Assembly: GCF_009650995.1 (NCBI RefSeq)
Contig: NZ_WHVV01000002.1
Location: forward strand, 86,108-150,107
Length of the DNA stretch: 64,000 nucleotides
Direction of reading: 5' to 3'
From: Sporosarcina cascadiensis
GTDB taxonomy: Bacteria > Bacillota > Bacilli > Bacillales_A > Planococcaceae
Below are positions 8,623-17,736 of the stretch, in pieces (the stretch's first letter is position 1; the number at the start of each line of letters is the position of its first letter). The notes under the pieces are model-generated. The model was not told the origin of the DNA. It searched no databases and saw only the letters and a program-made list of their open reading frames with translations. The translations under genes were made by a program, and so were the position numbers.

Positions 8623-10698
8623 ATGAATAAAAGCAGATGGATTTTGGCATCACTTGTTACCGCTGCTGTCGGAATCATTATGGTGGCGAGCTTCTTTTTC
8701 TGGCCGCGGGTGCATATTACATCCGCCCACTCGGCGCTTACGGGGCAGCCTGTGACGATTTATTTCACAGCGCCGGTTAAAGCGGGCGTACTGCCGCAGG
8801 ATTTTGCCATCACCAATCTTACTCAGCAGCAACACCCTGCTGAAATAACCCTGGCAGAAGATCGGATGTCGATGACTGTCAGCTCCCTGGCGCCGGGAAA
8901 CTATGAATTGAAAGTACCGAAAAATAGTTTCAGGGGGTGGAACAGGTCGGCGAATTCAGCGGTTTCATTCGCCGTCATGGAAGCGGTGAAGCCTGTTGCG
9001 TCCATTGATGAAATCAAGAATTTTTTCGAGCGGGCAGAGCAGTACGACCAGTATGCGGCGACCGCAGAAAGCAGTATCGTCATGGAATCTTCCTCGGAAG
9101 ACAAAGCGTCTGCTGGAGGATATGACTATTCCGCGACCAACCAGCAAGTCGAAGGCGTCGATGAATCAGACATTGTCAAGACTGACGGCGATTTCATTTA
9201 TGACGTGACCGGCCAGGAAAATCTGACCATCACTGACATCCGTAATTCTCAAAAGCTTGCGGTCATCAGCAAGATCGATTTCAAAAACGAATTTTTTCCG
9301 AATGAACTCTATATTGACGGGGAGTTGCTCGTCGTAATCGGCGGGAAACCGAATCATCCGCAAACCGAGAAAGAAATGCCGTATATGCAAGAGCTGTCCG
9401 CGATACGCATCTATGATGTCAGTGACCGCGCTAAGCCTTTACTGCTCCGCGAAACAGGAGCGGAAGGCTATATCATCGCGACCCGGAAAATCGGCCCGCA
9501 CGTCTATATGGTGACGAATAACCGGCCGATGTACTGGCTGATGGACCTGCCGGTTACAGAAGATCATTTGCTGCCGAAAGTGTTTGATTCGGAGAACGGG
9601 AAGGACATTCAGCCGATCGGTACAGATAAAATATCCATTCTTCCCGGCACAATGGAGCCTTCCTACTCCGTCATCACGACGCTTGATATCCGTTCCGGTG
9701 AAACAGGCGATGTCGAAACAAAAGCATATCTCGGCAGCGGCGAACAGCTCTATATGTCGAAAGATCATCTTTATCTGACTTCGACTTTATACGGAAACCA
9801 GCCGATGCAAGGCAACAGCGAAGTGTTTAAGTTCGGACTGGACGGCACGGACGTACATTTCCTCAGCGCAGCCCAGCTGAAAGGCTCCATCCTCAACCAG
9901 TTTTCGATGGATGAGCATGACGGCTATTTCCGGGCGGTTACGACGGAGGGCAATCTCTGGGATGAAAAGAATATCGCAAAAAATCATTTGTTCATTTTGG
10001 ATGCGGATTTGAAGCAGACAGGTTCTGTTGAAAATCTGGCGAAAAATGAACGCATCTATTCGGCGCGTTTCATGGGGGATAAAGCGTATATGGTGACGTT
10101 CCGCGAAACGGACCCTTTATTCGTTCTGGACGTCGCGGATCCGCAAAATCCGGCTGTACTCGGTGAACTGAAAATCCCGGGGTTCAGCAATTATCTACAC
10201 CCGCTTGACGAAAATCATCTAATCGGCTTCGGCTATGACACAGTAGCGAAAAAAGGGCAGGCAGGCGGGGAACCGATTATTCAAACGCAGGGTATGAAAA
10301 TTTCATTATTCGACGTTACGGATCTCGCGAATCCAAAAGAGCAGGGTTCGGAAATCATTGGCGGGCAGGGGACGTATTCTCCTGTTCAGCATAATCACCA
10401 TGCGCTGTTCCTTCATCCGGGACGCAATCTGTACGGTTTTCCTATTACAGTCTATCATGAAGACAAAGATCAACTGAATCTGGAGAAAGCGGGAGCGATG
10501 ATATACGAGATTACGGCGGAAAACGGAATCACGGCTAAAGCCGACCTGACCGAAGAACTGCCACTTGACTATATGGACTGGGAACGGGAAGTGCAGCGGC
10601 TGCTGTACAGTGAAAATACCGTCTATACCATCGCCGCCAATGAAATATCCGGTTATTCATTGGACGACTTTTCATTGCTGGATCAGATAGAAAAGTAG
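8623..10698 (+). CDS. Membrane-anchored beta-propeller domain protein
   Basis: About 691 residues. A single N-terminal membrane anchor (residues 6-26) is followed by an Ig-like segment (ITSAHSALTGQPVTIYFTAP). A large domain then has the hallmark VEGVDESDIVKTDGDFIYDV motif near 176-195, typical of the secreted beta-propeller family PF09826. Repeated LFDVTDLANP-like strands fit propeller blades. It is likely displayed on the outer face of the membrane; the binding partner is unknown. The start is set at the second ATG (8623), 9 bases after AGAGG, rather than 8614, which abuts the ribosome binding site. Confidence 0.8.
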   Translation: MNKSRWILASLVTAAVGIIMVASFFFWPRVHITSAHSALTGQPVTIYFTAPVKAGVLPQDFAITNLTQQQHPAEITLAEDRMSMTVSSLAPGNYELKVPKNSFRGWNRSANSAVSFAVMEAVKPVASIDEIKNFFERAEQYDQYAATAESSIVMESSSEDKASAGGYDYSATNQQVEGVDESDIVKTDGDFIYDVTGQENLTITDIRNSQKLAVISKIDFKNEFFPNELYIDGELLVVIGGKPNHPQTEKEMPYMQELSAIRIYDVSDRAKPLLLRETGAEGYIIATRKIGPHVYMVTNNRPMYWLMDLPVTEDHLLPKVFDSENGKDIQPIGTDKISILPGTMEPSYSVITTLDIRSGETGDVETKAYLGSGEQLYMSKDHLYLTSTLYGNQPMQGNSEVFKFGLDGTDVHFLSAAQLKGSILNQFSMDEHDGYFRAVTTEGNLWDEKNIAKNHLFILDADLKQTGSVENLAKNERIYSARFMGDKAYMVTFRETDPLFVLDVADPQNPAVLGELKIPGFSNYLHPLDENHLIGFGYDTVAKKGQAGGEPIIQTQGMKISLFDVTDLANPKEQGSEIIGGQGTYSPVQHNHHALFLHPGRNLYGFPITVYHEDKDQLNLEKAGAMIYEITAENGITAKADLTEELPLDYMDWEREVQRLLYSENTVYTIAANEISGYSLDDFSLLDQIEK

Positions 10699-10771
10699 TG
10701 AAGGGTTGTCTTTTTGCGGTTCGTCCATTAAGCTGTAAAGAAACGCACTAATTTAAATGAGCACGACAAAA

Positions 10772-10803
10772 ATGGAGCCCTTTCTATATGAAAGGAGCTC
10801 CAT
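10772..10803 (-). terminator. Terminator of the EAL gene
   Basis: ATGGAGC/GCTCCAT plus CCCTTTC/GAAAGGA form a stem of about 13 bp around TATAT. On the minus strand it is followed by TTTTT. Confidence 0.8.
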
Positions 10804-10823
10804 CTAATTTGTGTAAAAGTAAT

Positions 10824-12476
10824 TTAGGAGATTTTGATCTGCTCGGCCGGCAAGGGAATTCCAATATAATGGCCTTGGACCGCATCGATGCCCATATTCT
10901 TTAGCATATCAAACTGCTGCTCGCTGCTTACGCCTTCAGCGATTGTATACAAGCCCATCGACTTGGAAAAACGAATCATGCCTTCGACCAGTTTTTGTGT
11001 CTTTGGATTGCTCAGCAAATTCTCAATGAAGAGGCGATCGAGCTTGATGCTGCTGATCGGCAAGTGCTGTAAATAGCGCAGTGAGGCATAGCCTGAGCCG
11101 AAATCATCGAGTGTAAACTGCATGCCCAGGTTTTGCAGTTCCGACATTTGTGAAATGACGGATTGCTCTTCTTCTGCCTTCAGTGCGAATTTCTCTGTGA
11201 ACTCAATATATACTTTATTTGCCGGACAGCCCGTCTCGTTTAAAATTGAGATTAAGCGATCTTTCCATTGCGGATTCAATGATTCGCGGACAGATGAGTT
11301 AATGGAGACAGTCATCTCTGTGCCGGCACGGTGCCATTTCGTTGCGAATGTCATGGCTTCTTCCGCCACATACGCGCCGATCTCTTCAATCAAACCGTTT
11401 TCCTCCGCAATCGGAATCAATTCATCCGGACTGATGATGCCGAGATCTTCGTCTTCCCAGCGGACGAGCGCTTCATAGCAATTGATGCCGTCGCTGGCGA
11501 TATCGAATTGCGGCTGATAGGCAACATGCAATGAATTACGGTCAAGCGCAGTCAGCATCTTTTGGTCGATTTCCAAACGGCGATTTAGAATTTTATGGGA
11601 CTCGGCGGAAAGCGATGCAATCCTGCCGCCTCCTTGGCTGATCACTTCATCTGCAGCAGTCAGCGCCACTTTATACAGCTGGGTATACGTTTTCTGATCC
11701 TCAGGAAAACGTACGATCCCGCCGCTGATGGAAAGTGTCTGTGCATTATGGCTCAAATAGATCGGCTGCTGTTTCAAGAAATCATAGAAGCCTTGAATAT
11801 ACCAATCACCGAATGCTGTCAGAACGACGAAACTATTCGTATCAATGCGCGCAATCGGCATATCCTGGAAGTAGCGTTTCAGACGGTTGGTGAATTCTTG
11901 TATCAGCTGCGTCTCGGATTCCGTAGACTGCAGCTCTTTCATAGTGAAGTAATGATCGATCGTTAAATAGACAAATGAAAAATGCTGACCCAGTTTGATG
12001 GATTCATTCACTACTTGTTCAAGTTTGTGGCGGCTCATCAGACCGGTCTCTACATCGATAAATGCGATTTCGCCCAATTTTTCCTGCAGCCGGATATCTT
12101 CTGTTATATCCAACTCTAAAAAGAAGACGGACTGTAATTCTCCATCATCAGACAGAGTGGGGACGGCAAGCATATTAACGAAAAACGGTTCCCCGTCGCG
12201 AGTCATTTTTTCGACTTTTCCCGACCAGGATTTACCGCTTAGCAAACGATCCCAAATCGTATTTACTGTCTGTTGCGAGGCAGGGGCGTCGGAAAACATC
12301 TGCCAGATGGATTTCCCGATGATTCGTTTCGGAGTCCATCCGCTGACCGTTAAGTAATTTTGATTTGCATAGGTTATTAGTCCTTCTCCGTCGGTATGGG
12401 TGACTAACTGATATCTATCGAGACTATCGACTAATGAATGATGTTCTTTAGTTTCAGGTAAGCTTGTAGTATTCAT
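10824..12476 (-). CDS. PAS / degenerate GGDEF / EAL protein, probable c-di-GMP phosphodiesterase
   Basis: 550 residues in three parts: PAS (about 20-125, with a PAC-like ending LELDITEDIRLQEKL), a GGDEF-like domain (about 135-290), and EAL (about 305-545). The GGDEF signature is replaced by ARIDTNSFVVL, so diguanylate cyclase activity is not expected. The EAL part keeps the catalytic set: YEALVRWE, IEFTE, LDDFGSGYASL, SIKLD, AEGV and QGHYIG. It should therefore hydrolyse c-di-GMP under control of the PAS sensor. No membrane span is seen, so it is probably cytosolic. It is monocistronic with its own promoter and terminator. Confidence 0.88.
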   Translation of the reverse strand: MNTTSLPETKEHHSLVDSLDRYQLVTHTDGEGLITYANQNYLTVSGWTPKRIIGKSIWQMFSDAPASQQTVNTIWDRLLSGKSWSGKVEKMTRDGEPFFVNMLAVPTLSDDGELQSVFFLELDITEDIRLQEKLGEIAFIDVETGLMSRHKLEQVVNESIKLGQHFSFVYLTIDHYFTMKELQSTESETQLIQEFTNRLKRYFQDMPIARIDTNSFVVLTAFGDWYIQGFYDFLKQQPIYLSHNAQTLSISGGIVRFPEDQKTYTQLYKVALTAADEVISQGGGRIASLSAESHKILNRRLEIDQKMLTALDRNSLHVAYQPQFDIASDGINCYEALVRWEDEDLGIISPDELIPIAEENGLIEEIGAYVAEEAMTFATKWHRAGTEMTVSINSSVRESLNPQWKDRLISILNETGCPANKVYIEFTEKFALKAEEEQSVISQMSELQNLGMQFTLDDFGSGYASLRYLQHLPISSIKLDRLFIENLLSNPKTQKLVEGMIRFSKSMGLYTIAEGVSSEQQFDMLKNMGIDAVQGHYIGIPLPAEQIKIS

Positions 12477-12509
12477 TAGAATGCTCCTTTCCGATTCTAC
12501 TATATAACT

Positions 12510-12537
12510 ATTATAAGCGATAAACGCGCTGTGTCTA
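12510..12537 (-). promoter_or_regulatory. SigA-type promoter of the EAL gene
   Basis: On the minus strand, TAGACA (12537-12532), a 16-base spacer and a perfect TATAAT (12515-12510) lie about 35 bases upstream of the start codon. Confidence 0.6.
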
Positions 12538-12606
12538 GATGTTATATGTGAACTTTATACTATAAATTAAAATGGGTACTAGAATTTTTGTTAGGGGTGT
12601 TGGATT

Positions 12607-13551
12607 ATGATGCGATTAAAAGGGATTATGATGATAGTCTTTGGCTCTATGTTATGGGGGGCAACAGGTCCTATGATGGAGTGGATTCTGGACCATAGTG
12701 AGATCTCTGTCTCCATGATGCTCATTTTGCGGCTGACGTTTGCAGGCGCCACTGTCCTTTTATTGCTTAAAGCCAGAGGCGTGCAGGTAGCGCGTCCTAT
12801 GAGACAGAAGCTCTGGCTGCGCAAGATGGTCTTATTCGGTGTCTTCGGGATGCTCGGCGTGCAGTATGGTTTCGTCCAGACGATTGCCAACAGTGATGCT
12901 GTTGTCGCCACGCTTTTCCAGTTCGTCGCCCCTGTTTATATCATTATCCTGCTGTCTATTACACAACGTTCTTTCCCGCCCGGCAGTCAGGTAATCGGGA
13001 TGATCGTCGCCTTGTTCGGCTTGATCCTCCTACTGACAAATGGATCATTTTCTAGTATTTCATTGAATACAACCGCAATTGTATGGGGAGTTTTTGTCGG
13101 AATAGCCTTTACATTTTATACGTTATACCCCGTTGTACTTATGGCGGAATGGGGCGTCTTGCTGGTCGTTGGGTGGGGGATGTTCATTGGCGGGCTGACG
13201 TTATTTGTTCTCAACATCCCGTCTTTTTTCATGAATCTATCCGTGTTGCTGAACGGAACTGCCATGTTTGTGCTGCTGCTAGTTATTATTATGGGTACAT
13301 TAGCCTTCATCATGTTCTTGCAGAGTATGACCTATATTACGCCTGTCGAGACGAGCGTGCTGTCTTGTTTCGAGCCGCTCACTGCTATGATTGTCTCGGT
13401 CATGTGGCTCGGTCAAATGATGGGGATCTGGCAGATCAGCGGTGCGATGATTATGCTTCTTGGTGTCGTGTGGCTGTCAGTTGGCGGCAAACGAAAGAAG
13501 ACGACAGCGCCGCCTGACCCGGTTGTTCAGCATGAACCGTTTGAGCTGTAA
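12607..13551 (+). CDS. EamA/DMT family transporter
   Basis: 314 residues with about ten hydrophobic spans arranged as two EamA repeats (roughly 5-140 and 150-290). The N-terminal GSMLWGATGPMMEW segment and the second-repeat LQSMTYITPVETSVLSCFEPLTA block are typical of the drug/metabolite transporter superfamily. The substrate is unknown. The start could be either of two adjacent ATG codons (12607 or 12610) after AGGGGTG. It is divergent from the EAL gene and precedes the ABC exporter pair by 76 bases. Confidence 0.82.
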   Translation: MMRLKGIMMIVFGSMLWGATGPMMEWILDHSEISVSMMLILRLTFAGATVLLLLKARGVQVARPMRQKLWLRKMVLFGVFGMLGVQYGFVQTIANSDAVVATLFQFVAPVYIIILLSITQRSFPPGSQVIGMIVALFGLILLLTNGSFSSISLNTTAIVWGVFVGIAFTFYTLYPVVLMAEWGVLLVVGWGMFIGGLTLFVLNIPSFFMNLSVLLNGTAMFVLLLVIIMGTLAFIMFLQSMTYITPVETSVLSCFEPLTAMIVSVMWLGQMMGIWQISGAMIMLLGVVWLSVGGKRKKTTAPPDPVVQHEPFEL

Positions 13552-13627
13552 CGTCTTCATCTGTACACTCCGTATTGCATTGTGACATAATTAGGACAGC
13601 AAAGATACGGAGTCAGAGGTGAAGCAA

Positions 13628-15346
13628 ATGAAGACAGTTTTCCGGTATGCCATTCCTTATAAATGGCCGATGTTGATCGCTATTCTTTTAATGCTGCTGG
13701 AATTGTCAGTTGAGCTGATCCAGCCGCTGTTGATCGGGAAGATCATAGATGACGGGATCATGCAGGAAGATCTCGGTACAGTTGCCGTGTGGGGCGCTGC
13801 GATGCTTGGTATGGCATTCGTCGCGCTCTTTTCCGGCGTTATTAACTCTTACTTTGCCTCCCATGCAGCCCAAAGTTTCGGCTATGATCTGCGGCAGGCT
13901 CTGTTCGAAAGAGTCCAGACCCTGACTCTCGCAGCTTTTCTGCGATTCCCGGCATCTAGCCTGATCACCCGTTTAACGAGTGATGTGACCATGGCGCAAA
14001 ATGCGCTGTTCATGGGATTGCGTATTATGGCGAGAGCGCCGCTGATGGTCCTCGGCAGTCTGATCATGGCTTTTGTCGTCAATCCGAAGCTTGCGGTCTT
14101 TTTATTGGCAGGGGCACCTTTTTTAGCGGTGTTTTTAGTCGTTATGGCGAAGAAAGGTGTACATTTATTCGGCATCGTCCAGCGCAGATTAGATGGAGTC
14201 AACCGGCTGGTGCAGGAAAACCTGCAGGCGGTCCGGCTGATAAAAGCCTATTTGCGCGGGACTTTTGAGTCGATCCGTTTCTCTAAGGCTGCAGAAGCGT
14301 TGAAACAGGACAGTGTTCGTGCAATGCGTCTGATGGAATTGATTTTACCTGTCTTGCTGTTCATCATGAATGCGAGTTTTATGGCAGTCCTGTGGTTTGG
14401 CGCAGCCGAAGTGAGACATTCGGATATGCCGGTCGGAGATGTCGTGGCCATCGTCAACTATGCGATGCGCATGACAAGTGCGTTCTCGATGTTTTCTTTT
14501 CTGATTGTGATCTTTTCCCGTGCGAAAGCTTCTTCTGAACGAATGGAAGAAGTACTGTCTGCAGATGATGCGCTTGAAGCTCTCCAAGCGGCAGACGATA
14601 CATACCACGGAGCAGTGGACATCTGTTTTAACAATGTTTCATTCTGTTACCCGAATACGAAAGAGGCTGTGCTGAAACATTTGACGTTCGAAGTGAAGCG
14701 GGGCGAAAAACTCGTGATTATGGGTGCGACAGGTTCCGGCAAATCCACATTGCTGCAGCTTATTCCCCGAATGTTCCAGGCGACTGAGGGGGAAGTGCTG
14801 CTGGACGGGCGGAAAGCCGAAGACTGGCCACTGGTTACATTGCGCGGCATGATCGGGTATGTGCCGCAGCAGTCGATGCTGTTTACAGGCTCTATTTACG
14901 ACAATATCTCCTGGGGCAAGCAGGGGGCAAGCCTTGAAGAAGTGAAAGAAGCTGCCAGAAAAGCGCAGATCGGTGATTCGATAGAGCGCTTTACGGAAGG
15001 CTATGAAACGCGCGTCGGCCAGAAAGGCGTCAATTTATCGGGCGGCCAAAAACAAAGGCTATCGATTGCACGTGCGCTCATTCGTAAACCTTCCATTTTA
15101 ATTCTCGACGACAGTACAAGTGCGCTGGACGTAAAGACAGAAGGGGCACTGTGGAAGGCGCTGGAGGAAGAAGATACAACGATGCTGATCGTCACGCAGA
15201 AAATTCAAACTGCCCAGATTGCGGATTCCATCCTGTTGCTGTCAGAAGGTGTAATTGTCGGGCATGGAACGCATGCTGAATTGCTGGCATCCTCTTCATT
15301 CTACCGGGAAATTGCAGAATCTCAGCAGACGGAAGGGGTGAAGTGA
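13628..15346 (+). CDS. Heterodimeric ABC exporter subunit with degenerate ATP site (YfiB-like)
   Basis: 572 residues: six-span exporter domain (about 10-310), then an ATPase with Walker A GATGSGKST at about 366-374 and an intact LSGGQ signature. The Walker B reads LILDDSTSALD, with Asp where the catalytic Glu is expected, and the switch His is replaced in LIVTQK. This half therefore hydrolyses poorly alone. It complements the next gene, whose Walker B and His are normal. Length and order match B. subtilis yfiB-yfiC. The start is the ATG 6 bases after AGAGGTG (an upstream GTG at 13619 overlaps that site). Stop and next start share GTGA. It probably exports a hydrophobic drug or lipid. Confidence 0.85.
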   Translation: MKTVFRYAIPYKWPMLIAILLMLLELSVELIQPLLIGKIIDDGIMQEDLGTVAVWGAAMLGMAFVALFSGVINSYFASHAAQSFGYDLRQALFERVQTLTLAAFLRFPASSLITRLTSDVTMAQNALFMGLRIMARAPLMVLGSLIMAFVVNPKLAVFLLAGAPFLAVFLVVMAKKGVHLFGIVQRRLDGVNRLVQENLQAVRLIKAYLRGTFESIRFSKAAEALKQDSVRAMRLMELILPVLLFIMNASFMAVLWFGAAEVRHSDMPVGDVVAIVNYAMRMTSAFSMFSFLIVIFSRAKASSERMEEVLSADDALEALQAADDTYHGAVDICFNNVSFCYPNTKEAVLKHLTFEVKRGEKLVIMGATGSGKSTLLQLIPRMFQATEGEVLLDGRKAEDWPLVTLRGMIGYVPQQSMLFTGSIYDNISWGKQGASLEEVKEAARKAQIGDSIERFTEGYETRVGQKGVNLSGGQKQRLSIARALIRKPSILILDDSTSALDVKTEGALWKALEEEDTTMLIVTQKIQTAQIADSILLLSEGVIVGHGTHAELLASSSFYREIAESQQTEGVK

Positions 15347-17148
15347 GATTGAAACCATTTGGCTATGAACCAATTATCCAAAGAGAGAATTTTAGTAAAC
15401 GCAATCGCAAACAGATACAGAAAGCAGGAAACTGGAAGTCTGTTCTTACGCGTATCTGGCGCTTGATCGATCAGCAGCGCGGCCTGTTGATTACGGTGCT
15501 CGCGCTCGTTTTTGTCAGTTCAGCACTTGCTTTGCTCGGTCCGTTGATGATCGGAAATATCATAGATCACTATATCATTCCGAAACAAACGCAGGGTCTT
15601 GGTGTGCAGATCGGCGGATTGCTTGCCATTTATGCCGGCTTTTCGGTTGCCTCGTATTTGCAGAATTACTGGATGGTCGGTATTGCACAGCAGACGGTTT
15701 ACCGCATGCGCACGCAGTTGTTCAGCCATCTGCAAAAACTGCCCATCCGCTTTTTCGATAAACGCCAGCACGGTGAATTGATGAGCCGTGTAACAAATGA
15801 TATTGAAAATGTCAGCCAGACGCTGAATTCTTCGCTAATCCAAGTGTTTTCGAGTGTCCTGACCTTGCTCGGCACGGTATCGATCATGCTGTATCTCAGC
15901 CCGCTGCTGACTTTGCTGACCATGATCATCGTGCCGCTGATGTTTTTCGCGATGCGCTGGATTACCAGAAGGACAAGTATTCTGTTTAAAGAACAGCAGC
16001 AGGCAATCGGTGCGCTGAACGGTATGATTGAAGAAACGATATCCGGCCAGCGGGTCGTCAAAGCATTTTCACAGGAGCAGCAGGTAATGGAGGAATTTGC
16101 AGAGAAAAGTGGCCGGCTGAAACTGGCAGGATTCTGGGCACAGACCTATTCGGGATTCATTCCGAAAGTGATGAATACACTGAACAATCTGTCGTTCGCG
16201 ATTGTGGCGGGTGTAGGCGGACTGCTGGCGGTCACGGGAACTAGCGGCGTCACGGTGGGGACGATTGTAATCTTCAGTGAATATGCACGGCAGTTTACGC
16301 GTCCTCTCAACGACCTCGCCAATCAATTCAATACGGTGCTGTCTGCTATCGCAGGAGCCGAGCGTGTTTTCGCCATCATGGATGAACCGGTTGAAAAAGA
16401 CGAAGCGGAAGCAAATGAAATTCTCCTGAACGGTGATGTGGAATTTAAAGACGTAACATTCGGCTACGACGAAGAACCGATAGTGCGGAATATCAGTTTT
16501 CATGTAAGACCAGGAGAAACAGCTGCGTTCGTCGGTGCGACAGGGGCAGGCAAGACGACAATCATGCAGCTGCTTTCCAGATTTTATGAAGCCGGCAGCG
16601 GGCAGATCTTGCTTGACGGTGTGCCGATCGACCGGCTGCCCCGAAAAACCGTGCGCAGTCAAATGGCTTTCGTTTTGCAGGATCCGTTTTTATTTGAAGC
16701 GACGGTGCGGGAGAATATCCGTTATGGACAATTGGACGCGACCGATGAAGAAGTGGAAGCGGCCGCGAAAAAAGCGAATGCACATACATTCATCAGTAAA
16801 TTGTCGAAGGGGTATGATACGGTGCTGACAGCAGGCGGGGAAGAAATCTCGCAGGGTCAGAAGCAGCTGCTGTCCATTGCACGCGCGCTGGTTGCCGATC
16901 CGGCACTGCTGCTGCTCGATGAAGCGACAAGCAGTATAGACACCGTTACAGAATTGGCGATCCAAGATGCACTGGAGAGATTGATGGAAGGCAGGACGAG
17001 CTTTGTCATCGCACATCGGCTGAATACCATCAGGCAGGCAGATAAAATTTATGTAATGGCAGAAGGGGAAATCATCGAGTCAGGCAGCCAGGACGAGTTG
17101 CTCGAACGGCAGGGGATCTTTTACGGAATGCTTCGAAATACAGACTGA
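15343..17148 (+). CDS. Heterodimeric ABC exporter subunit, catalytic half (YfiC-like)
   Basis: 601 residues. An N-terminal extension of about 35 residues leads into six membrane spans, then an ATPase with Walker A GATGAGKTT near 397, Walker B LLLLDEATSSID near 522 and switch VIAHRL. The signature motif is ISQGQ rather than LSGGQ. In the dimer, the active site made of this subunit's Walker motifs and the partner's LSGGQ is complete, and the other is degenerate, the usual asymmetric pattern. It starts at GTG overlapping the partner's stop by four bases, with GGAAGGGGTG as ribosome binding site. A bidirectional terminator follows. Confidence 0.87.
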   Translation: MRLKPFGYEPIIQRENFSKRNRKQIQKAGNWKSVLTRIWRLIDQQRGLLITVLALVFVSSALALLGPLMIGNIIDHYIIPKQTQGLGVQIGGLLAIYAGFSVASYLQNYWMVGIAQQTVYRMRTQLFSHLQKLPIRFFDKRQHGELMSRVTNDIENVSQTLNSSLIQVFSSVLTLLGTVSIMLYLSPLLTLLTMIIVPLMFFAMRWITRRTSILFKEQQQAIGALNGMIEETISGQRVVKAFSQEQQVMEEFAEKSGRLKLAGFWAQTYSGFIPKVMNTLNNLSFAIVAGVGGLLAVTGTSGVTVGTIVIFSEYARQFTRPLNDLANQFNTVLSAIAGAERVFAIMDEPVEKDEAEANEILLNGDVEFKDVTFGYDEEPIVRNISFHVRPGETAAFVGATGAGKTTIMQLLSRFYEAGSGQILLDGVPIDRLPRKTVRSQMAFVLQDPFLFEATVRENIRYGQLDATDEEVEAAAKKANAHTFISKLSKGYDTVLTAGGEEISQGQKQLLSIARALVADPALLLLDEATSSIDTVTELAIQDALERLMEGRTSFVIAHRLNTIRQADKIYVMAEGEIIESGSQDELLERQGIFYGMLRNTD

Positions 17149-17149
17149 A

Positions 17150-17187
17150 AAAAGCCATTTACCCGTTGAATCGGATAAATGGCTTTT
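17150..17187. terminator. Bidirectional terminator
   Basis: AAAAGCCATTTACCCG (17150-17165) pairs with CGGATAAATGGCTTTT (17172-17187) between convergent genes; each strand has a T-run. Confidence 0.85.
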
Positions 17188-17189
17188 GA

Positions 17190-17648
17190 TTATTTCTTTT
17201 CATCAATGTCCAGTGTTTTATCATCAGTAAATTTCACGTCAAGATCAAATTCGTCGTAATCATCCAGCCCGTACCACTGGAGAATCTTGTCGATTGCTTC
17301 TTCTTTTGACGTATCACTGTCGATCAGAATCTCCATGAACATTTTATGCATGCTGTCGATGGCATCGTTGCCTTCTTCATTTACGTTTTGAAATTCATTG
17401 ACATATTCAGCGTCGGAAGGCTTGACATCTTCATAGTCGGTTTCGATTTTCTTGCCGTCTTTCTTGATAGTCAAATCGAAATCGGTGAATCCATAGCCGT
17501 CCCCAGTGTTGACGGAGCTGCCTTTGTCTTCATCTTCATAACCTAATGCTGGATCATCATTATCAGGTGCCTTTTCCTTGGAAGAGCAGCCTCCCAAAAT
17601 CAACATGGAGGAAAAACCAATAATCGATAACGTTCGTTTAACTGACAT
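17190..17648 (-). CDS. YusW-like lipoprotein
   Basis: 152 residues starting MSVKRTLSIIGF, with a lipobox LGGC placing the lipidated cysteine at about residue 21. An acidic, low-complexity linker follows, then a domain (FTDFDLTIKKDGKKIETDYE and later EFDLDVKFTDD) that resembles the YusW family. The start at 17648 is chosen because AAAGGA lies 8 bases upstream; two upstream in-frame ATG codons lack a site. It is expected on the outer face of the membrane. The family role is unknown. Confidence 0.65.
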   Translation of the reverse strand: MSVKRTLSIIGFSSMLILGGCSSKEKAPDNDDPALGYEDEDKGSSVNTGDGYGFTDFDLTIKKDGKKIETDYEDVKPSDAEYVNEFQNVNEEGNDAIDSMHKMFMEILIDSDTSKEEAIDKILQWYGLDDYDEFDLDVKFTDDKTLDIDEKK

Positions 17649-17736
17649 GAGCGACATCCTTTCTACGGTCATAATACTTATATTATGACCGTAAATGGTG
17701 CAGGCTAAACCACCAATTCAATAGGACGAAACTTTA

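Noticed and set aside
13581..13595. GTGACATAATTAGG upstream of the ABC exporter resembles CTGACATAATTAGG at 23846 upstream of the ECF sigma gene
   Set aside because: A shared 13-mer is expected by chance in a window this size, and neither has a matching -35 at proper spacing.
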